Source: Zychaea mexicana
Taxonomy: Eukaryota > Mucoromycota > Mucoromycetes > Mucorales > Lichtheimiaceae
Assembly: GCF_025766255.1 (NCBI RefSeq)
Contig: NW_026516671.1
Coordinates: 708,840 to 772,839, forward strand
DNA: 64,000 bases
Reading direction: 5' to 3'
The position numbers and the translations under genes were made by a program. The notes below the pieces were generated by a model. The model was not told where the DNA came from and made no database searches. It saw only the letters and a list, made by a program, of their open reading frames with translations. This document shows positions 57,764 to 64,000 of the stretch, one piece after another. The stretch's first letter is position 1; each line of letters opens with the position of its first letter.

Positions 57764-59589
57764 TTAGTTGTTTTTCTTGCTGCGGCTTCCGATCTTCTTG
57801 ATCTTGGCCTTGGAATCTCCCTTTGGCAAGGCGAGACCGACCTTGAGGCTGCTTTGATCGTAGATGTGGTAAAAGTTGTTTAGGAACGCGCCGCCAAGGG
57901 ACCATTCCTTCTCCTGGCCATTGCCAGCGATAAGCGTGTGACACATTTCACCTTCGTCGTCGTTTTCTCTGGTCCAGAGCGTAGGTGGCAGAGTGACTTG
58001 GTAGTGGTCAAAGGTGAAGGTCAAATCAGGCAGCTTCTCGACTTCGCAGCACTTGAGATGGTAAGTCTGGGATTCGGTGTCGTAGTGAGCACCCATTCCT
58101 TTGTGTAACAGCTCGACTTGGCGCTTCGGGCCGGTGATAAAGTTGCTGTTGCTACTAAACGATGCCAGTGACTTGTGTGCAAGCTTGATATCAACGAGAT
58201 TGCCGAGCTTGATGCAGTTCATACGCGTCTTCCAGTAAGGCGAGTCGCCATATTCGCAGGTGGGCAGTGCAAAGTAGGCGATTTTGCCGTCGTAAACATC
58301 GTGGTCGATGCCGCCGAAAATGAACTCAGCCTCGGGTGTGTTCCACCGCTTCTTGCCGTAGAAGCCGCTCTGGTCGTAGGTGACCATGCCGAATTGCTGT
58401 GAGCCCTGGCCGTAATTGGTCTGGAACGCGTTCTGGGCAAAACCATTGGCATTGACGACTACACATTATAAAAGATAGCTCGTTGGTTAAGTTATTTGAG
58501 AGCACGGCTGCCCCCTACCTCCCTTTTGCGTATCACTCTTTTTTTGGGGGGAGATTGGGGAAGGAAAGGCTGCAAGTTCTAGACTTGACAAAAAGGAAAT
58601 GCAAACTTACAGGCACGACGGTGGAGATCTATTCATCCAATTTTTACAAGTATGTAAGAGTGAGAAAAGTCATTTAGCTCTAATTGTTATTAGCTCACAT
58701 AATGAAAATGAAAGAGAATGTATTATTACGTTTCTTGTTCTTGTCTGTGGCGTTAAAGTTAGCGGAGCCGTCTTCCGTGAAACCGCCGAGACCAAGATAA
58801 CCGACTGATGAAGGGCAAAATGTGTATATTTAGTAAATTTGAGTCGTAAGCAGATAATAAGAGATACGATAGCACACATACTGTAGTTGTCGTCGCCAAT
58901 GTTACTGACGCTGTATGCTGAGCCAAAGAGCTGGTTCTCAACAGTGAGGCCGGCAAGGGTCATGGTTTCCTACATAGTATACAAATCGTTGTTCGATTGA
59001 TGGGTTAGCCCGGAGAGGCGATTAGCTGTTTATGGTAAAGAGGGGCCTTACCGTGTATAACTCGACATCGACACACTTGTGGTCATCGAAACGAATGGAA
59101 CGCTTCTGATTGAGCGAGAACGCAGTGCTCGAGCCCTCGGCATCGTAAGGGGCATGACCGTAGTCGCGACAAGCACTGCTATGGCACTAAAAGGTACAAA
59201 ACGCATTGTTATTAGCTTACTATTTTCAGCATCAATAGCAGTCCGTTTGTCGTGCTTGTGAATGGGTACCTTGGTGGATGGCACCCACGACAGACTGGAT
59301 GATGTGTCAAACATGACATGGAACTCTTGTGCTGGAGAACCGATCTGTACGGTGCCTACAAGCTGGGATTTTCCAAGTCGTTAAAGTCGTTAGATCATGA
59401 ATAGACAACTCTTGTGTTTGTTTTAACACATACCACGCCATTGTCATAGGTCATCGGCTCCGTCTTCATACCGGGACCGGTGTTGGTGCGACGATGCATT
59501 GGTACGCGACGCAGCATGTCGTCAGCTTGGGCTGTTGATGCGCCGAACGCCGTGAGCGATGCCAACAGTAGAATGTATTTGTTGAGCAT
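57764..59589 (-). CDS. Secreted pepsin-family aspartic protease homologue, probably catalytically dead
   Basis: Exons: 59589-59434, 59362-59270, 59186-59052, 58969-58882, 58804-58730, 58458-57764 (413 aa). An optional in-frame 18-nt exon at 58628-58611 would fit within the long fifth intron. A signal peptide (MLNKYILLLASLTAFGASTA) is followed by a short propeptide. The N-lobe has GTVQIGSPAQEFHVMFDTSS, with catalytic D71 in a DTS version of the DTG motif, then SLSWVPSTKC and GYLGLGGF. The C-lobe has EAEFIFGGIDHDVYDGKIAY. The second catalytic motif, normally DTGT/S before xLITGP, reads SSNSNFITGP, so Ser284 replaces the Asp. LPDLTFTF and SLGGAFLNNFYHIYD complete the C-lobe. Mucoralean fungi have many active pepsin-like proteases; this copy should not cleave peptides by the usual two-Asp mechanism. 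It ends in a basic tail. Confidence 0.85.
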
Positions 59590-60068
59590 TTCTTTACAAT
59601 GGATGGAAGCTACAAAGAAAGAAGAGAGGAAGAGGAAGAAAAAAGGGGCAAACTGCTGCTGTTCAGAGAGAAAGAAACGAAAAAGAAGGAAAAGAAAGGG
59701 CCACTTCTTTTTATATGTTTTTGTTTTGCAAATTATAAAAAAAAATAGCACATGTAGCACACGGCAGCTTATAGCACCTCTTACCTTCCTTCTTTGTTTT
59801 TTATCCCCTACAACTACTGTTGGGCGCGTTGCTGTCATCTTCTGATGCGTCGGTTCAAGACTCTTGACTTTGTTCGGTCGGGTCGTCGCTAGGTTGATTT
59901 GTTGGCTAGGTGAGCACCCAAACCTCACATGTAGCAGTGACAGTAGTAGTAGTAGTAGTAGTAGGGCTGATGGGTTCTTAAAAAAACTGAAATGTTGTCA
60001 TGTGGTTCGTCTGCATCAGCTCTCGGGGCGGATTGACATGCACTCACACTCTCTCTACTACCATTCGT
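59590..60068. other. Upstream region of the protease-like gene
   Basis: It holds the divergent promoter and leader, with an AGT microsatellite at about 59942-59964. No gene is seen. Confidence 0.5.
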
Positions 60069-60552
60069 ATGGAGCGCGTCATGCATCTACTAAAAATATC
60101 ACCGCTATTTTTTTTTATTCCCCGGCCTCGCCTTTTCAGTTCCACACACACTGCGGATATCAGCATTCTTTTTTCTGCAGCAAAGCAAGACACCAACTGC
60201 CACGGAAAGGATAAGAATAGTTTGGCGTCTTTTTTAGACGGTGATGATGTGATGGAAAACAAACAGCAGCAGGTACACACACGTTATCTCGAGCTCCAAA
60301 CACACGCTCACTACTTTTATATTACTGCTACCACTTGTTTTGTTGCTGTTGTCATTGCTCCTTTTGATATCAAAGTATGGGCAACTAAGAACGTATGTAC
60401 CACTACTTGCTGACGATCCACTCGGAAAAGGCCCGGGAGGAAAAGGTGGGAAAGCCAAGGAATCAGCAAGCATGTTTCTTCCTCCGCCCACCATCACCGT
60501 TGGTATGATATATGGTCCGATTAGTCATGGAATGACGACGCCCTCAGCCTGA
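60069..60552 (+). CDS. Possible small two-exon gene, unknown function
   Basis: Exon 60069-60272 and exon 60376-60552 join in frame across a 103-bp GT-AG interval and give 126 residues. The convincing parts are KQDTNCHGKDKNSLASFLDG at the end of exon 1 and YGQLRTYVPLLADDPLGKGP followed by a Gly/Lys-rich stretch and ASMFLPPPTITVGMIYGP in exon 2. The first 40 residues are less convincing and the start is uncertain, as an ATG within exon 1 at 60252 is also possible. I know no family. It is divergent from the protease-like gene. Confidence 0.4.
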
Positions 60553-61340
60553 CCAACACAACACACCAGCTCTTTCTGCTATTTTTGGAAGAAGGCGACG
60601 AGCAAAAGGAAGAGAGAGGGACGGATGATGAACGTTATTTCATTCCCATGGAATAAAGTGTACTTTACATATAAACTAGTAGGAATGAGAATGCATCATC
60701 ATCCGTCGATCCATCCTTGTGTTCCCCGTTCTAAATTTGTACTCTCCCATGCCACACCAACAGCAACTGACATTTTGGACAATATGCCGCTATTTAGCAT
60801 CATCCCAAAAAAAGGGTTGTACATACTTGACTTTAGAATCAGAAGGAATCTATAGATAGCAGCCATATCTTCTTCTATTCTCAAGTATGACTTGCAACAA
60901 AGACGCGGAGCAATTGGATATGCTGATGATGATGTTCTTTCTAAGTAAAGTTGTGTAGAATCTTGGAATGTTTTATTTTACAAAATAGTATTACTATGAT
61001 TATAAACTACGACACAGAAAGAAAGAGAAAAGAAATGTAATCGTAGATAAGGAGAAAGAAAACGTCAAAAGAAAGTTTTTATATCAAAAGGCTTCTTGTT
61101 TGTTTGTTTTTTCCGCTCGCTGAGAAAAAACAAGTATGAGAAAAGAGATTAATAAAAATAATAAGAATTACGCCCGACGACGACCGAGGTGTGGATCTGT
61201 AAAGGGCGTGCATGCCTCAACAGGCTGATGTTGAAGAAGAAAAAGAAGAAGGGGCGAGTGGATAGTAGGTGAGGGAAAGAGAAGGAGACCCGTTTTTCAT
61301 ATATGAAGGAGAATCAAAGTGGAGAAGAGAATCCATACTC
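60553..61340. other. Intergenic region
   Basis: AT-rich spacer with no gene seen. Its right end is the 3' region of the GPI-protein gene on the - strand. Confidence 0.55.
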
Positions 61341-62309
61341 CTATTGGAGCATATAGCCTGCAACAAGTGCAACGATGGTACTGGCAACATAGCCGACGTT
61401 GCCTTCAGCAACAAGCGACGAGCCGGCACTTTCACCGTTGGATTCACTAGCGGATGGGGAAGGCGTGCTGCTGGCCGACTGGGAGATTGATGCTAGCGAC
61501 GTTGAAGGGAGGATGTTGCTGCTAGATGGCATCGTACTAAATCGATAAGAGAGCTATTAGTAAAGCAAAATAAGGGTAACGTTTCATTTCTCGAACTCCT
61601 CCGCCAAGTGAACATATGTGTATGGAAATACTTTACACGTTGGCACCGGGTTGTGAGCAGTACGTTGTCATCAAAGCTTCCTGAGTGCCACGCTCGGTAT
61701 CATTTGGACAGGTGTCCCAGCACGACACCTTGGCTTTCTGCCACTATAATAGATAACAGTCATAGATCAAAGGACGTTAATAGATGCGTCTCACAAGGAT
61801 CTCAAAGAGCCGGAGCAGCTGTAGAAGTAATAAGAATACTAAATCAAAAGCATACTTTGCAGAGACACGCATAATCTTTTGACAAGTCCGAAAGAAAAAT
61901 ATATCTCGTTAATTCTGGGGGGGTCGTAACTGTGTTTTTTGTCTCTCAAGGAGCAAAGAGTAGGTACTTACCGCCCTGGTTACAGGTTTTGATATAATTG
62001 TCTTCATTTTGCTTGCACAAATCGAATCTATTTGCCCATCATGTTAGCCTGATCCTCACCAGACATAGCAGAATAAAAGTCCTTCTGTCTCTTTCTCGAA
62101 TAGCATCTCCCCGAGAAATTTGCCCAGTGTAAGAGCAAAAAAAGAGGGGTCGAGAAGAGATGAAAGACAGGACAGAGCGGCTATTATGTATCAATGGAAA
62201 CAACTTACACAGTCTGGGCAGCACAGGTTGATTGGGCCTGAGCAGTTTGACTGAATGCAACCATAGCAACGGCAATGGTGGAAACGGCTGTCGTGACGGT
62301 TAACTTCAT
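61341..62309 (-). CDS. Small Cys-rich GPI-anchored surface protein with eight cysteines
   Basis: Five exons (62309-62209, 62027-61972, 61875-61856, 61743-61637, 61536-61341) give 159 residues. A signal peptide (to about A25) is followed by a compact domain with eight Cys (29, 38, 49, 56, 58, 67, 71, 88): TCAAQTVFDLCKQNEDNYI, GDYACLCKWQ, CWDTCPND, YCSQPGA. A Ser-rich stalk follows, ending in a hydrophobic tail (VGYVASTIVALVAGYML) without a basic stop, which is a GPI-attachment signal. The eight-Cys pattern and the ACLC pair recall CFEM-like and related fungal wall proteins. I do not see the full CFEM signature, so the family name is uncertain. Likely location is the plasma membrane or wall; the stalk is a plausible O-mannosylation substrate. 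Exon 3 is only 20 nt and encodes part of the Cys domain. The models agree only if all five exons are used. Confidence 0.8.
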
Positions 62310-62437
62310 GGTTACTAACTTTTTTGGATCGAGTTGGAAGAAAACGATAAGAAAAAGTGTAAACGAAAAAGAAGGAAAAAAAAAGAAAAAATCGAAAACG
62401 AAGAATCGAAAAAAAGGTAGGAGGAAAGGACAACCAA

Positions 62438-62472
<35 letters not shown>

Positions 62473-63400
62473 AAGAACGGGGGTGCAATTCTTTATAAGG
62501 GGAGAAAGTGCCAAATTTCCAAAACCAGCAGCAGCATCACCCTGCGGATCAGGAGAGGTTATAAAAGACCGGGCCAGGTTGCTTGCTCGCTTGCCTGTTT
62601 GCTTGCTTGCACACTGCACGGCAGCAACCCATCCATCCAATCCAGGTCGTCAGTGTAGATTTTGTGTAATGACTATCAAGTGTAATTTGTACACCAAAAT
62701 AAACTATATTGCAGGCTGTTGTCAACGTTTTCTGTTTGCGTCACCTTACACTGCGCTATCTTCTTACTTGGATTGCAATTGCAAGCTTCGAAAGTTAATA
62801 ATACCAAACGCCCAATTCCCATGCACGTTGTATGTACATAGCAGCTACTGCATCAATTTCTTCAGGAACATCACCCAAGTAAGCTTCCGCCCAGTAAGTC
62901 TAATCTCAGCCTTTAGGATAACATTACACCGTCTATATATCTCTTTCTCAGCAACCTGACGACGATACACACACACACACACACACATATGTATATATAG
63001 ACTATATATAAAGCCTGTTTTACGGCCAGCTTGGGTAAATGCGACAAATTTGGATCATTAACCTTTGTAAAGCGTAACACAAAGATAAAAAAAATCATAA
63101 GAGGAAGAAAAAAGCTAAGACATCAAAAGTCCGTCCCATGTTTCCGCGTATATATCCCACCAATCTAAAAACACAGCAGGATATGTGTATTCTCTCGCTG
63201 ATCAGTCAAAATCAATGTCGCTGGCCAATTAACATCAATTTCGCATTTTCAGGAATGGAAGTCGTACTTTTAGAAACATTGTCGCTTGCCTTTGAAAATG
63301 ATGTCGTGTGACATTTTTTTTCAGTATCCCAGTTGCTGCCAATTTGGCTGGCGCTCAGTTTTTTGTGGATGATTATGGAAAAAATCCTCAAGTTCCTTGT
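62310..63400. other. Intergenic region with simple repeats
   Basis: It contains the promoter of the GPI-protein gene, the GA tract and a CA dinucleotide tract at about 62967-62987. No gene is seen. Confidence 0.5.
62439..62463. repeat. (GA)n microsatellite
   Basis: An uninterrupted GA dinucleotide tract lies in the upstream region of the GPI-protein gene, about 130 bp before its ATG. Confidence 0.85.
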
Positions 63401-63439
63401 CGAAATTTTTTAATTCACTAAACTTAAACCGTACAAAAG

Positions 63440-64000
63440 TGTTCATGGACTGCCACCGTACAGCAAAAGCAAACGTTCTTCGACATATCTTTTTATGCAA
63501 GCATTTGCTTTGGCCAGTCCTTGGGCCGCCAATTTGGAAATGGGTAACAAATGGCCACTTACTTTCATGGGATCCACTTGCCTGCATGAAGACTAGTAAT
63601 CCTGAAAAGCAGCAATGACTTTGTCTGTTTCAAAATCAATACCTTGAATCTTGTCATAATCCATAGGACTTGCTGTCAGCACGCTATGGCTGCCTTTTGC
63701 AGGAGAAGGCTCGCTATTTTCACAGTCGACTTGCTACCATGGCTGTATCCGAGATTGCTGGGGGTATCAACAACCGTGAAGACAGTGACAGGTTGCAAGA
63801 GATCGGTGTCGAGGACATCGAGCGTGGCTCGCCAGGGTGCGAACGTGCTGGAGCTGTCAAAGCTTGAAATCAGCTGACGCATATTTGATACATGAGAAGG
63901 ACATTGGTAATCAGCTGGCTGCTGCACCACATCGAGAAAATGGCTCACTTTAGCTTGGTCAAAGTAGATCCTTGCACTTGGTCCATGCAGCTGGATGGGC
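63440..64000 (-). CDS. Partial gene cut by the right edge, unknown function
   Basis: The - strand is open from the window edge: QLHGPSARIYFDQAKVSHFL, then QLISSFDSSSTFAPWRATLD and PVTVFTVVDTPSNLGYSH. A 65-bp interval (63737-63673) bounded by GT and AG then joins in frame to SPMDYDKIQGIDFETDKVIA, ending near 63601. Further downstream two overlapping frames both look plausible (KLAAQGLAKANACIKRYVEE, or KWPFVTHFQIGGPRTGQ), so the 3' end is unresolved. The start lies outside the window. I do not recognise the family. Gene structure and strand are reasonably secure; the product is not. Confidence 0.45.

Noticed and set aside
1..64000. tRNA, 5S rRNA or snRNA genes
   Set aside because: I looked for B-box-like GTTCRA motifs with matching arms and for conserved snRNA starts and found none that I could fold. 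A tRNA/Infernal scan could overturn this.

Overview
This 64 kb window reads as chromosomal DNA of an early-diverging fungus, most probably a Mucorales-type (Mucoromycota) species. The reasons are short GT-AG introns (mostly 60-110 bp), proteins rich in Gln, Asn and Ser runs built from mixed CAA/CAG codons, compact gene pairs, and family content such as a PMT2-type mannosyltransferase, pepsin-like secreted proteases, Whi3-type RNA-binding proteins and LRR remnants. No prokaryotic operon, rRNA, confident tRNA or CRISPR array was seen. All gene models were built by reading exon frames across candidate splice sites. In every complete multi-exon model the exon lengths sum to an intact reading frame.

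Layout. 1-7 kb: the most striking locus, an 18-exon gene for a 929-residue Fanzor (eukaryotic TnpB relative, RNA-guided nuclease family). It carries the full RuvC/zinc-finger signature and no internal stop. 7-13.6 kb: exosome subunit RRP46, a Whi3-type RRM protein and a membrane nucleotide pyrophosphatase/phosphodiesterase, all on +. 13.6-18.3 kb: gene-poor, with a leucine-rich-repeat remnant. 18.3-22.7 kb: a 15-exon Baeyer-Villiger-type flavin monooxygenase and a VC0807-like membrane protein. 23.6-29.4 kb: a GATA factor with two tandem fingers, then GID9/MAEA facing away from ZIM17 across a 146-bp intergenic region, then a conserved-looking protein of unknown function. 29.4-38.8 kb: nearly empty apart from a small zinc-ribbon gene. 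38.9-40.4 kb: a disordered protein. 40.4-46.4 kb: gene-poor, with decayed coding scraps and a 4-copy 177-bp minisatellite whose units look like intron plus exon. 46.4-49.3 kb: PMT2-type O-mannosyltransferase (10 exons). 52-56.5 kb: RPL10 and a coiled-coil protein. 57.8-62.3 kb: a secreted pepsin-like protein that has lost its second catalytic Asp, a possible small two-exon gene, and a Cys-rich GPI-anchored surface protein. The right edge cuts a gene of unknown function on the - strand.

How the genes relate. Most are unrelated housekeeping genes: RNA decay, ribosome, mitochondrial import, GID ubiquitin ligase and glycosylation. PMT2, the protease-like protein and the GPI protein all concern the secretory pathway and cell surface, but nothing shows that they are co-regulated. 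The Fanzor locus is the candidate 'exciting system'. Fanzors are a described class, but this copy is unusual in having 17 introns, acidic extensions at both ends and an apparently complete coding sequence.
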